Source of the DNA: Dromiciops gliroides
Lineage: Eukaryota; Chordata; Mammalia; Microbiotheria; Microbiotheriidae
Length of the DNA: 64,000 bases
Assembly: GCF_019393635.1 (NCBI RefSeq)
Contig: NC_057866.1
Location: 2,664,223-2,728,222, forward strand
Direction: 5' to 3'
This document shows positions 1 to 11,699 of the stretch, in pieces. The translations under genes and the position numbers were made by a program. A model generated the notes under the pieces. The model was not told the origin of the DNA, did no database searches, and saw nothing but the letters and a program-made list of their open reading frames with translations. Numbering within the stretch: the stretch's first letter is position 1; each line of letters starts with the position of its first letter.

Positions 1-89
1 CGGAGGCCCAGAGGGATTAGGGGGTCACACAGATAGTGTCAGAGCCAAAAGTCAGACTTGGGACCTCTCATTTTTAATCTAGAATTCTT

Positions 90-249
90 TTTTTAAAATG
101 TATTTTATTGGGGGGGGGGGCAATGATGGTTAAGTGACTTGCCCAGGGTCACACAGCCAGTAAGTATCAAGTGTCTGAGGCTGGATTTGAACTCAGGCCC
201 TCCTGAATCCAGGCCGGTGCTTTATCCACTGCACCACTAAGATGCCCCC
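90..249 (-). mobile_element. Marsupial tRNA-SINE (WSINE1/SINE1-like) with 15-bp TSD
   Basis: Reverse copy: a T-rich tail, then GTTAAGTGACTTGCCCAGGG, ending CTAAGATGCCCC, the complement of the SINE head. It is flanked by a perfect duplication TAATCTAGAATTCTT at 75-89 and 250-264. Confidence 0.9.
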
Positions 250-264
250 TAATCTAGAATTCTT

Positions 265-1101
265 AAAAGTAAGTTTCAGTTCTGAAGCAAGCAATAAAAA
301 CAATTGGGGAGATACAGGCCTGAATAGAAAACAAACCGAAGGAATGAATAATAGAAGATGGTCAGTCAGATAGCAACAGGGAGGGCTTTTGAGGGTCAGG
401 AGAATTGGGACAAATTCTGGTCACATTGTTCCCAGTTCTTTGCTATCACAAAAAGAGTACCCCATGAGGATTTGGGTACCTGCTAGACCTTTGTTTCTGC
501 CCTTGACTTCCCCAGGGTTCGTGCATATTTGTAGGGACACTGGCTCAATGGGAGTGGACAGCATGGCCTCTTTAATTGAGTGATTCTAGATGGAAATCCG
601 CAATGGCTGGACCCCTTCGGTGAATCAATGGGCCATCCTTTCCATGGCCCCACCACCATGACATTTCTCCTACCTTTGTTATTTGGGGCACGTTTTCACG
701 GATCTTTCACAGCTCGCAAATAGTCTCTTGGAAACTGTTCCTACCTTTTAACCGCTTGTCTGAGCAGGTTCTTGCAGGAGAGCCACTCTCCATGTGCAGG
801 TCGTCACAATTCTGGGGGTGTCTATTGGGTTTGCCGACCACCTCTGTCTTTTATTCCCTATCAGTTGCTGGCACAGAATATTGCTGTGTCTGTTGTTGGT
901 AAGCAAGCCTTGAATGCCTGCTCTTTGTGTCATTGTGTAATAGAGGTCGATACATTAAAAAGTTCAAGAGATAGCCATACACACCCTAATACACATCCTT
1001 TGAAATTTCATTAGGTGTGATATATCTGTTTCATTCGGTACTGGCTGTGAGTCCCCTTAATTTTTGAATCTCGATGTTGTCACCTTTGAGTGCAATCTTT
1101 T
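265..1101. other. Intergenic, nothing recognised
   Basis: No gene, known repeat or strong composition bias seen. The small open frames here have no recognisable family. Confidence 0.5.
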
Positions 1102-1116
1102 AAAAAGATGGGGACT

Positions 1117-1257
1117 AGGGCAGCTAGGTGGCGCAGTGGATAGAGCACCGGCCCTGGAGTCAGGAGGACCTGAGTTCAAATCCAACCTCAGACACTTAAC
1201 ACTAGCTGTGTGACCCTGGGCAAGTCACTTAACCCCAATAGCCTCACTAAAAAAAAA
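1117..1257 (+). mobile_element. Marsupial tRNA-SINE with 15-bp TSD
   Basis: Starts GGGCAGCTAGGTGGCGCAGT and ends CCTCACT plus poly-A. The flanking duplication AAAAAGATGGGGACT is at 1102-1116 and 1258-1272. Confidence 0.93.
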
Positions 1258-1272
1258 AAAAAGATGGGGACT

Positions 1273-1640
1273 CATCAGTTAGGGCAGCTAAATAAGCCTG
1301 ATACGTGGGTACAGTGGCATGTCAATATGCCATAAGAGACCACAAATGCAAAGAATGCAGAGAGACATGGGAAGGCTCACCCAACTGAGGCACAGTGAAG
1401 TAAGTAGAGGCAGGACAGCGATGGCAGCAATGCACTACCCTCCAAACAACCAGTAACGAATATTATCGAATCACAAAGGACAAGAAGAGACCATGCCCAC
1501 TCCCTCAGAGAGGAGGCCCATAGGTGGAACAGTGCACATAGGGGAAGATTTGAGGGGGTGGTAAATTGATTACTTTTGCTGATTTCTCCCCACTTGAGAA
1601 CTGTGGCCATGGAACTATATTGGAGAAGCTGACAGCACAA
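1273..1640. other. Intergenic, possibly the outer edge of an LTR
   Basis: No gene seen. It leads into the LTR-like sequence that resumes on both sides of the SINE at 1681. Confidence 0.35.
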
Positions 1641-2440
1641 AGTTAGACCTGGGCTCTCCCTTGTAAGAATTGGTTGTGTTGGGGCAGCTAGGTGGCGCAG
1701 TGGATGGAGCACCAGCCCTGGATTCGGGAGGACCTGAGTTCAGATCTGGCCTCAGACACTTAACAATTACTAGCTGTGTGACCCTGGGCAGGTCACTTGA
1801 CCCCAATTGCCTCACAAAAAGAAAAAAAAAAAAAAAAAGAATTGGTTGTGTTTTGGGGACCCCATCTTGGTTAATATGAGAAAGCCTCAGGCACGCCCTG
1901 GCTCCCTCCGCCCAGCAGGGGTACACAAAGGAAACCCCATGCCCCAGCTGGCCTAGGGCACTGCCCCTAGGGGTGCCAACAAATTAGCTTGGGGTATGTG
2001 GGTGGTTGGCCCAGGTTTCCTGTAAGAGAAGGGTTTTTTATTGGGGGGGGGGTAGAGGAAAAAGGAGGAGGAGGAGACGAGAAGAGAAAGAGAGAGAGAA
2101 GAGAACATAGCAGGAGGGGAGAGAGTTAAATTCGGATGCACAGGGGGATAAAGAGAGTTAAACACAAAGCAGCTGAGTCCAGTGGGCGAGTTTACAGGTC
2201 GGATTTCCTGCTTTTCTTTGTCCTTATTTCTAAATTTGTTCTCATCAATAAAACTTGGGTTTTTTGTGTTTTTCTTGAAACGAAGCTTTTAAATCTTGTT
2301 TCTTATCAGTCTGGGAGAAACAGTTGGGGAGGAGACAGTGTGGAAGAGAGGAGGCTCAGGGCCTAGAGGTCCCCCATTGTTTTCTGAGTTCCAATATTGC
2401 AGCCAGCCTCCCAATTAACTCTTCCCATATTAAATTTGGC
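1640..2440 (+). mobile_element. LTR of a decayed retroelement (LTR A), SINE inserted
   Basis: Fossil. It has LTR architecture: purine-rich U3, AATAAA near 2248, then an LTR-end-like stretch followed by a primer-site-like GATTGGTGGCCTGTACGGGG at 2450. It shares blocks in the same order with the LTR at 12295: TTTGGGGACCC, AGAAAGCCT(C/T)AGGC and ATTAGCTTGG. Both ends are approximate. The copy is old and diverged. Confidence 0.5.
1681..1836 (+). mobile_element. Marsupial tRNA-SINE nested in LTR A, 16-bp TSD
   Basis: Full-length copy with a long A tail. The duplication AAGAATTGGTTGTGTT flanks it at 1665-1680 and 1837-1852, so it landed inside the older LTR. Confidence 0.93.
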
Positions 2441-2449
2441 CCTTACAGA

Positions 2450-3412
2450 TTGGTGGCCTGTACGGGGCTTAACGAACCTGGGGGATCTTTTAAAAACCCC
2501 TTACACCCTACTGGCAGTCCTCCGTGGAGGAAGAGATGATGGAGCAGGGAGCCCCTGGGGAGCACCCAGAGAGGCACTCAACATCACCATGAAGTCTGGA
2601 GGTGTCACAACATCTGAAGCAGGGATACCGTCACAGCTCCTGACTGACAGACTCCACAGGCCCTCCCTTTGGCATCTCCCTGGAGAGGATCCCTGCTCCC
2701 AGGAGAAGGGCCCAGGAAGGCTGGGATCAGGCAGGCTACAGTAGCCCAGTGGAGTCAGAAAAGATGGTGGGATTGCCTGGAGGTGTCAGGAGAACACTTT
2801 GATGGTCACATGCACCCTTATGGGAAAGCAGCCCGGAGCCAGCCAGAAGGATGGCCTGGGAACAGTCTCCTGGTGGTGTGGTGAGGACAAAACCTTGGAG
2901 GAGACACCTTTGAACTGTGCGGCTTAGGGAGAGAGGCCCCCTGAGCTCCTACTCCAGCACAGTGCCTGCATCACTGCTGGCATCTGCTGTTATTGCTATT
3001 TACACTCGTTTGGGGTAAGCATGTATTAGTTGATTAATATTATACTAGTGTTGCCCTAACTTCTCATGGTCTCAGGTGGAGGAGTAGAGAAAGCAGGGAG
3101 AGAACTTCAGCTGCCACCAGCACAAGCAGGACAAAAGCCCCCAGGAGACTCATGCTGTCCTAAAAAAGAGACAGCACATGGTCTCAGGGAGACCCAAGAG
3201 AGCTCAGAAGACCTAGAAGACCCCGAAGACCCTCTCGTGACATCTCTTTGGATAGAGGCAGATCATTATACAGTGATCAAAGCGAGTTGACATGACTTGA
3301 GAGTGGTCTACATGAAAATGAACTCTACAGATGACATCAGTAAGAAGAATGGAAAAGACCCTTCCCGAAGGGCAAAGGTGAAGTCCAGTATCAGTCCTTC
3401 ACTGAGCTAGCA
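2450..3412 (+). mobile_element. Probable internal leader of a decayed retroelement
   Basis: Fossil. It follows LTR A directly and begins with a primer-site-like stretch. Open stretches are short and I recognise no gag domain. Assignment rests on position only. Confidence 0.25.
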
Positions 3413-3425
3413 AAAGGATCTGTCT

Positions 3426-3585
3426 TGGGGGCACTAGGTGGCACAGTAGATAGAGCAACAGCCCTGGATTCAGGAGGACCTGAGTTCAAATCAGGCCTCA
3501 GATAGTTGACACGTACTAGCTGTGTGACCCTGGGCAAGTCACTTAACCCTCATTGCCCTGAAAAAAATCAAAACAACAACACAAC
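3426..3585 (+). mobile_element. Marsupial tRNA-SINE with 13-bp TSD
   Basis: Head GGGGGCACTAGGTGGCACAG, A/C-rich tail. The duplication AAAGGATCTGTCT is at 3413-3425 and 3586-3598. Confidence 0.92.
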
Positions 3586-3598
3586 AAAGGATCTGTCT

Positions 3599-4830
3599 AT
3601 ATTCCTTTTGTTCCCTTGGGTTTGTCCCAGATGAGATTTGATAAAGTTTCTCAAGGAGAACTGGACTTTCTGAAGGGGGTGGAGCAGAGGAGAAAGGACT
3701 GAGAAAGTGATCTCTGGGTCCCCCAAGAAATCCATTATTAAGAATTATTTTCTCACAATCCCCCATCTGATTTGTTGAGAAACTACCATTTCTTTAAGGA
3801 ATCAAACTAATATTACAAATGTTTTACAAAGCGTTCTTAACTATGGGGCTTATAATAGTTAACAATGTGAAAGAAAAAAGGGGAAAAATGTGAGTGATGC
3901 CTTGACAAAGCTTGAGGGGACAGTTCCCTTTAGGAGGTTGGTCTTACGGAAGGGAAAGAAGAAGAGAAATGTCCGTCTAAGTCTCTGAAAGTCTCATCTC
4001 CTACAGATGATTCTTGGAGCATCATTGTGATGCAGCTCTATATTCTGGGTGTGGTCTCTCGTGTGATGGCAGTCTATCCCAGGCTCTTCAGATCCTCTTC
4101 CTCAGCTGAAAATCTACAAAACTGCTCTTCTTTTTTTTTTTTCTCTCTACAAAACTGCTCTTAACATGACTTTAAATTACTTTGCCAATGGCCTGATCAA
4201 ATAATGAAAGTTAGCTCAAAACCTCATGGCCAATGAATTTTGGAACCCTTTAGAGATTGTACAACGATAGTTATCCAATTGTTACATATGAAATTCAGAT
4301 ACAAACACAAAAATTAAAACCCATTTGTTTTATACTTAGTATTATTCAGTCTCCCATCTGGAGAATAAGATTCCACTAGGGAATTACAGACTCCTTTCTA
4401 TAAGGTGTACTCCAATACAAAACCAAAATCATACAAAAGTTGACAGATTAACCACAGTTATAATAAAAGTTCAGGGATGATGTGCAAAAATATATTAAGT
4501 AATTAATTTTACAGCAGTGGATATCAGGTAAGTTATGGAAACATTTTCAACATCTAGCCATGTCCAAATGAATAACTCCTAACAAATAAAATGGGTGTCT
4601 CTTTAAGGCATTTGCAAAAGAGACCACAAGCTATGTTGATATTCCCTTCTTTAATACAGGACTGAGACAACTACGATATTAACTAAGAAACAGATTCCTG
4701 TCCTTTCACGACTCTTTGCATCATTTGCCTAATTATCCCCATACCATTATGAGAAAGTGAAGGATGTAACATAGCTAGGAACAGATGTCAAGGATAGAGC
4801 CAATATTATGTCCATTATATGACAATGGCC
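3599..4830. other. AT-rich stretch, unassigned
   Basis: Clearly more AT-rich than its surroundings and without long open frames. No known family is recognised on either strand. It could be internal sequence of the retroelement fossil around it or a separate old insertion. Confidence 0.4.
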
Positions 4831-5769
4831 GGTCTCAGATCACACGTCAGCTTTGCTGAGTCAGCACAACCTGAGGTGGCATGGGCTCTAGCCCCTGGCC
4901 GAGCTGCTTCCTGAGTGTGGGCCCCAGAAGCGAAGAAGGGAGCAGACTCCCATCTAAGGTCCAGCTTGAGATGCCCTAAGGAGGGTGTTGGTGTCAACAG
5001 GCAAGTAGATGCCGTGGCTCTGGGGTGTCCAGCCTGTCCCCCATCACTGGAAACTCAGCCTTGAAAGGAACTAATTCTAGCATTTTCTGGACTCTAGCAG
5101 GAAAGTGCCCACCGGGAGCTGAGTCTCCAAACCTGGGCCCCTTGGCCCTGCTGCTTACAAAAGGAGAGCGACAGATGCCAGCAAACACTCTGGGAATTCT
5201 GACTCTGCACCATGTGAGCTGGAGCCTTGGGTTTTTGACTGGGTGACGTCTCAGCAGCCAACAAGCTGAGACACAGGCCAGGGCAGAAACTCAGCAGGAG
5301 GATGGGGCATTCTCAGACCAGGGAGTGTGTGAGAAGTCACCCACAGAAGCCAGCCCACTGATTCATCCCCTTTTGGAGAAAGGTCTAGGAGCATCGCTGG
5401 GGTTATGATGGAAGGTCACTGGACTCATCTCAAGGAAATACTGGTTCATGGCATCCTCCCAGAACCGGCCAGCCCCTACGCATCATCACCCGTGGTGGCA
5501 GTGCCTGGGAAAACCCAGACAGGAATGTGTGTGGATGAGTCAAATCTGAATGAGAGCACTCAAGCCAACCACTCAGGATACTCTGCCTCAGGCTCAAGGT
5601 GCCCAGGGTGGTCTGTGAGGCAGCCAGGGAACTGCAGATTGGACACTACAAGAGTGGCAGATGAAGACCAAGAGGAGCCTGCTTCTGTCCTTCCAGCTGA
5701 ATTCTGTGGGTCTGAGCGAATGGCCCCAGGCATCTTGGGGCACCTGTCACTTCTCATTGGCTTATGGGC

Positions 5770-5868
5770 TGGTCCATTAGAAGGGCAGGGCTTTCTTCTA
5801 CCTTCCTTTCTATCTCTATCACTTGGCACAATGCCTGGCGCATAGGAGGTGCTTAATCAGTTCTAGAT
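5770..5868 (+). mobile_element. L2-type 3' tail inside the Ty3/gypsy-like fossil
   Basis: The stretch with GAAGGGCAGGGCTTT, CACTTGGCACAATGCCTGG and CATAGGAGGTGCTTAAT is the standard L2 LINE 3' end, also carried by some L2-mobilised SINEs. It lies between two reverse-transcriptase pieces. Confidence 0.6.
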
Positions 5869-6840
5869 GTTGACTGACTAGCTAACCTGGACTGCCTGGA
5901 AGGGGTAGTGTGCCTTGATGGCATTGTGGTCTTTGGAAAGACCCTGGAGGAACAGGGGGAGAAGCTGGTGTGAAAGTACTGACTCGGCTGGAGGAAGCAG
6001 GTCTCAAGTGGTCAGTAGACAAGAACCGGTTCTACAGAATTTCTGCAGAGGACCTGGGTTGCATCCTTTCCCAACAAGATGTGAGCACCAACCCAGGAGA
6101 GGCAGAAGGAATTCTGATGGCTGCCCCCGAGAATCCCAGAGACCCCAAAACTTTTCTGGGGCTTAGTGGTTATTGTCTCCCTTGTGGAGGTCTGACTGAA
6201 GAGATTCAGCACCGAAATGCATGAAAGGCAGAATTGTTTACACCCTCCGGAGACCTTGGGACTAAATGGACAGAGCCTTCGAGGTTTTACTCCCAGGCCA
6301 GTCTTCTGTTTTCCACACCGATACCGGCATTCGAGGGTGTGGAAGCCATCCTGCACCGGGACAGTGGTGGATGCCGGAGATCAGCTGCATGGGTGAGCAG
6401 ACTGACAGGGGGTCGCATTGCCCATCTGCGAGCTTGAGTTTTTGGCTTTGATGTAGGCAAGCCCTGAAAAGGTCCAAGACCACGTACATGGAGCCAAGTG
6501 CCAGATGGAGGCTGGCAACAATCCATCGACTCACTTCCCAACCAGAGTCAGGTTGGATTCTGCGTGGAAGAGATGGGAGCAATACTAGCTGATTATGATT
6601 TCAGCAGACACTACAGACCCAAAAGACCAATGGGGTGGTGAATGTCTAGTGCAGAATGTCATATAACACCGCCACTACTTCAATATCAGAAGGAAGGGTA
6701 AGGGTCATCAGGGACACCCGAGTAGCTGGACAACAGCCAGGTGGAAGGATAGCTTGGGACTTCTGTGCCAAGGACAGCGAGCCAAACACACATCACTGCA
6801 GCAATCTCCCTCACCACAATTGTTCATGAGAACAGATGAC

Positions 6841-6978
6841 CATCATATCTAAAATATATAGAGAACAGAATCAAATATATAAGAACACAAGTCATTCCCC
6901 AATTGAGAAATGGTCAAAGGATATGAATAGGCAGTTTTAAAGGGGGGAGATATATTCAACCCTCCTTTGTTCATTTCA

Positions 6979-7022
<44 letters not shown>

Positions 7023-7965
7023 TGCCATTGGGGTTAAGTGACTTGCCCAAGGTCACACAGCTAGTAAGTAGCAAGTGTCTGAGGCTGGATTTGAACTCAG
7101 ATCCTCCTGAATCCAAGGCTGGTGCTTTATCCACTGTGCCACCTAGCTGCCCCCAATATAGGCAGTTTTAAGATGAAAAAAATGTTCTCAATCACAACTG
7201 ATTAGAGAAATGCAAATTAAAACTACTCTGAGTGGCTAATATGACAAAAAAGGGAAAATAATAAATGTTGGAGAATATGTGGGAAAATTGGAACACCAAT
7301 GCACTGTTGGTGGAGCTGTGAACTGATCCAACCATTCCGGAGAACAATTTGGAACTACGCCCAAAAGACTATAAAACTGTTCATACCCTTTGACCTAGCA
7401 GTAGCACTCCTAGGTCTATATCCCAAAGAGATCATAAAAAAGGGAAAAGGACCCATACATACAAAAATATTTATAGCTGCTCTTTTCTTGGTGGCAAAAA
7501 ATTGGAAATTAAGGGGATGCCCTTCAATTGGTGAATGGCTAAACAAGTTGTGGTGGATGAATGTAATGGAATACTATTGTGCTGTAAGAAATTATAAGCA
7601 GATGGATTTCAGAAAAACCTGGAAAGACATGAATTGATGTTGAGTGAAATGAGCAGAACCAAGAGAACATTGTACATAGTATCAACAATATTGTGTGATG
7701 ATCAACTGTGATAGTCTTAGCTCTTCTCAGCAATACAATGATCCAAGACTCATGATGGAAAATGCTCTCCACATCCAGAAAAAGAACTGTGGAGTCTGAA
7801 TGCAGATGGAAGCAGATGATTTTCACTTTTGTTCTTGCTCTGTTGTTGTTGTTGTTCATTCTTTCTTGAATTTTTTTCCTTTTGTTCTGATTGTTCTCTT
7901 ACAACATGACTAATGTGGAAATATGTTTAACATGATTGTAATGGATAACCTAAAAAAAAAAAACA
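6841..7965 (+). mobile_element. 5'-truncated L1 LINE, ORF2 end and 3' UTR
   Basis: Marsupial-type L1 3' end. From 7299 to 7637 it carries the ORF2 C-terminal region (VALLGLYPKEI, VMEYYCAVRNY), followed by the typical marsupial 3' UTR (AATGAGCAGAACCAAGAGAA, ACATGACTAATGTGGAAATA) and an A tail near 7950. It is interrupted by a SINE at 6942-7156. The ORF2 end stays open over about 110 codons, so the copy is fairly young, but it lacks the reverse-transcriptase core and cannot move by itself. It sits inside the Ty3/gypsy-like fossil. Confidence 0.85.
6942..7156 (-). mobile_element. Marsupial tRNA-SINE nested in L1, with (TG)20
   Basis: Reverse copy ending CACCTAGCTGCCCCC, with a (TG)20 run at 6981-7020 on its tail side. 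The target duplication ATAGGCAGTTTTAA appears on both sides (near 6927-6940 and 7157-7170). Confidence 0.85.
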
Positions 7966-8984
7966 ACAGATATCTGGCCAATGGAGGACCAAGGGTGGTG
8001 TTTGAATTCTAGGCAAGAATTCAAACACTGAAGGCCCATCTTGTAGACAAAGAAGTCTGTGAAGGTCTTTCTATACCTTCTCCTGTAAACTCAGGTAGGA
8101 GGAGAGAACCAAAAAGCATGGAAGGGCTCCACAAATCCTTTATTCCCCATGGAAGAAGGCACCTTACTGCTGAGACAATAGCAGGTGTTGGAGCTTGGCC
8201 ATAGAAGACTAGACTGGATTGTAATAGACTCTACCCATGGAACTAGGAGCAGCTGGTGCTACCTGGACCGTACCACCAGTGTCCATGGAGTCTTTCCTTG
8301 ATGACTTTGGCTGCGAGATCCAAGAAAGGCCCCTCCATCTGGTAAGAAGCCCCTTTCCTGGCAGAGGAAGTTTTCAAGGCGTGTACAAAGGAAAATGCTC
8401 CCACTGTGGGTTTCGAGGCCATGAGTGCTGAGAAGCCTTTAGAGCTCATCCCTACTGACTTTCTGTCTCTGGGAGGACCTAGTGAAAGTAAGGGCCATAT
8501 CTTGGTGACAGCTGATATTTTCACCAGAAAGGCCCAATGTTACCAGCCCCAAACCAGCAAGAGTGCACTCCTGCCAAAGTGGGAGCAAATGTTTCCCATG
8601 TAGATTCCCTGCCAGGACTTGCTTTGACCAAGGACAAGACTTCAAGAGTGAACCACTCAAGAACAAGAGGGAGGACTAACCGCTCCGTTGGGAGGGCTGC
8701 TCATCCACCTTTGGTGTCTACCTGGATCACCCAATTCTCACCTGGGGTTCCAAGAAGCTGCATGTGGCAGCAGCCACACTCTGTTAAGTCATCTTGGCAG
8801 ATGGGCTAAACCAGGTTGAGGGTAATTGACAGGGATCAAACCCATCAGTTACTTGGGGGGTGTCTGCCCCAAATGTGTGAAGAGCTCCCCTGCTAGAGTG
8901 GGTGGATGAGAGCTTTGTTCCACTAGGCATGAAGCAGACACTGGGGAGCGCTTAGGGCTCGGTCAGACATGGAAGATACCAAAC

Positions 8985-9196
8985 CCATTATCCACTGCAT
9001 CCTGGGCCATCGCCAGTCCTCCTGACTTTGTCCTGCCACTGGACTTTGATGACTCAGGGAGAGTGAGGCTGATGACTTGGCACCACTCAGCCTCACTTAA
9101 ATCCAACTCACGCACAAGTCAAGCCATAACCTGTGGTATCATTGGTCCTCTTCAAAAAGGAAGAGTGAACAGCAGCAGCAGCAGCAGCAGCAGCAG
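8985..9196 (+). mobile_element. Dispersed marsupial repeat with (CAG)9 tail
   Basis: Shares the core TGCCACTGGAC, GTGAGGCTG(A/G)TGACTT, CTCACTTAAATCC and TGGTCCTCTTC with copies at 13395-13562 and, reversed, at 59759-59900. The 3' end here has become (CAG)9 at 9170-9196. I cannot give the family name with confidence. Confidence 0.6.
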
Positions 9197-9649
9197 CCCA
9201 AGGACACACTGGCTTTGGCAGGGATCCAAAAGTCTAGGACTAGTGCTCACCATCCCCAGGGAGACCCGCAGCCTGAATATTGCCACCACCCCTGGCTGAA
9301 TATGGTGAGAACTTGGAGACCCCAGCACAAAGTTCAGTGGGTCAAGCTGTGCTATCTTGGGTCTATTCACACCAGGCCAAAAGGCCTTCGTCCATCTTTG
9401 CTTGTGTTTTAACCAGACCCTCTGCTGCCTGGAGGTTGTGTGCTGGTGAAGGAAGGGACTCAGCCTCCATATGGCTCTCAGTTGAGGGAGATGCTGAAAG
9501 ACGCCCACCAACCAGCCACAATTTCAGTTCAGAAATATATGGCAGAAGCAAAAGCCAATATGAAACTAGCATATGGTGTTCAGACCTTCCACAAGGAGAC
9601 AGCACTCTGTTGAGAAACCTTGACATTTGGGGGACTCACCAGTGAGCTG

Positions 9650-10128
9650 AGCCATGGACTCAACCAGACCAGGCTGCTGAGAGCCTGAGCTACCAGCGCA
9701 CTCAGCCTCATCACTGAAGACCACCCATTGTCCGTGGGAGAGTCAGCCTTGGGAAACCTGGAGCAAAAGAAGCCGTCCTTCAGTTGGACACAGTGACCTG
9801 CACAAGGCTGCTGGACACCATGTGTCAGGAGACAGGACTGGGGGTGCTCTCCACAGCCAGGTGGCTGACTCCGGGGAAACTCCTTTCTTGTCCAGAAGTG
9901 TTACCGATGCTGAGGGCACAGACACACCCACCGAGGGAGGACAAGCATGCTGAGAGCCAACCAGCCCTTGCTGTCAGCCCGGTGTAGACAAGGAAGTCTA
10001 TGATGGTCAGTCAGCACAATCTACAGTAAGCTCAGCAAGAGGAGGAGAGAGATCAGTCAGCAGCAAAGAAACTAGACCAAACTGACCATGAACCTGAGGA
10101 AAGAATTACACATGTATAGGTGGTGTAG
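9650..10128. other. No gene seen; probably tail of the retroelement fossil
   Basis: Short open frames only, no domain recognised. It continues from the integrase-like pieces without a clear boundary. Confidence 0.3.
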
Positions 10129-10352
10129 TGGGGCAGCTAGGTGGCACAGTGGTGCGGGCCTGGAATCAGGAAAACTCATCTTCATGAGTTCCAATCTGGC
10201 CTCAGACACTTCCTAGCTGGGTGACTCTGAGAAAGTCACTTCACCCTCTTAGCCTCAGTTACCTCATCTGTAAAATGGCAAAGTACTCCAGGATCCCTGC
10301 CAAGAAAACCCTGAATGGGGTCATGGAGAGTCAGCCCCAACCGACCAACAAC
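10129..10352 (+). mobile_element. MAR1 CORE-SINE
   Basis: Head GGGGCAGCTAGGTGGCACAG, the CORE region ending CCTCATCTGTAAAATGGCAA, and the typical MAR1 end CCAAGAAAACCCTGAATGGGG. Diverged and older than the short poly-A SINEs. Confidence 0.85.
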
Positions 10353-10734
10353 TGAAAGGTCTGTTGCCCGCCTTGCTTCATGGGTTAGCCATGATTATTC
10401 GAGGTATCCTATGGATATACATGTCTTTTTGAGCACTGTGAGCAAAGTCTGTCCTGCATAGACCTTAGGCATGGAGTCCCTGAAGCGCCTGTCGAGTGAT
10501 GCTCTGTCTGGGGCAAAGTCTACCGAATGTATGGCGAATGGGCACCGTGGGCTGGTTACCTACAGGTTCCAAACTTACAGAGGCTGATTATTATGAGGGG
10601 TCGTAAGAAGTTTCAGCGCGGGGAGGCATGTTGTCCTGCTTGAAGGTAGGCGCAGTGGTCCCCTGAGGGGTGGCCCTGCGCCCCCAAATACATTCAGGGA
10701 AATGAGCTTAATATCTAATTTGCAGGAATTTTTC
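10353..10734. other. Intergenic, nothing recognised
   Basis: No gene or known repeat seen. Confidence 0.4.
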
Positions 10735-11412
10735 CATAGAGGCTTTGCTTGTAGCTGTTTTCACCTTGTTGTCTTCTTCCGCCACCATAGTGACTTTTTA
10801 TCATGTTCTTTTTGTTGTTGTCATTGTTTGCTTGTTTCCTCAGTGAATTTCTTGACTTTGAACTTTATGTTAAAGTTGGGCCCAGGGGGAGTGTTGGGAG
10901 GCACTGTCCCATGCTCCAGGCTTTTTTGTGTTGCTGTTTGCAGAGCTCATTATGGGCATCTGAATGTTTTTGGTGCTTCCAAAGTGATGTGATCTGGGGA
11001 GAGGTGTGCTCACTCCTGTCCTGGACTGCTCTGGTCTTTACCCAGAAGGGCTCCTGCTCTACTCTGCTTTGGAAATGTGACCCAGAACTACTATGGGCAA
11101 TAGAGTTGCCAAAAGTGCCCAGTTCTATGCCCAGTGCCAGCTCAGGGTCCCTTACCATCTCTGGGTTGAGAGCTCCTGAAGCCACTGCTGCTGTTGTAGT
11201 CGCCTCCAAAGCCAACACTGGAGCCGCGTGTGCTCAGGCTCGACCCTCCCCACCTGATGTCACAGCCTTCTCCTGTTGCTAAATTGTCTAGAAAAATGTC
11301 TCAACCTGACCTTTTGTTGGCTCCACTGCTCTGAAATGTGGTTTGGAGAGGAAGGTGAGAGGATAAGGCTGGGTCACTGTCTTCACTTTGCCATCTTGGC
11401 TCCACCTCTTGG
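10735..11412 (-). mobile_element. L1 5' UTR fragment
   Basis: On the - strand it reads as the marsupial L1 5' UTR: GGTGGAGCCAAGATGGCAAA near the start, CACACCTCTCCCCAGATCAC, CCCAACTTTAACATAAAGTT, and GCAAAGCCTCTATGG just before where ORF1 would begin. The rest of the L1 is absent. Confidence 0.7.
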
Positions 11413-11690
11413 AAGGTTGTTAAAGGGAGACACTTTGGTGGGGGCTCGTGAGCTGCAGTAGTGAAGGGAGACGCCTCTCTACAGACACCTGTATGCCCAG
11501 TGGCAGCAATCATTTGGGACCCCAACTCAGGAGGAGAATGAGAGTTGGGTGATTATCCCTGGAAGAGGGAATTTTACACTACAATCATGGATTCCTCTCA
11601 GCATCCCTGTAAAGCTCCCTTCCCCGACCACCACTCTCCACTCCCTCACATGGACCCTGTCATCCCCTTCCCTGCATCGCACATGTCCCA
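11413..11690. other. Intergenic, nothing recognised
   Basis: No gene or clear repeat seen between the L1 fragment and the L2 copy. Confidence 0.4.
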
Positions 11691-11699
11691 CTCTGCCTT

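Larger units (their letters stand above)
5350..9650 (+). mobile_element. Decayed Ty3/gypsy-like retroelement, pol region
   Basis: Fossil, heavily broken (many breaks). Parts appear in canonical Ty3/gypsy order on the + strand: reverse-transcriptase N-part near 5400-5560 (ASPYASSPVVAVP, CVDESNLN), reverse-transcriptase C-part near 5920-6190 (GIVVFGKTLEE, FLGLSGY), RNase H-like piece near 6260-6450 (VFHTDTG), integrase zinc-binding and core pieces near 8230-8560 (PTDFLSLGG, HILVTADIFT) and a possible integrase tail near 9490-9590. The reverse-transcriptase and integrase wording is Ty3/gypsy-type, not gammaretroviral. It is interrupted by an L1 end, a SINE, an L2-type tail and another repeat, so it is old. 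Limits are approximate. Confidence 0.65.

Noticed and set aside
7299-7637. Independent 112-codon gene
   Set aside because: It is the C-terminal end of L1 ORF2 within a truncated LINE.
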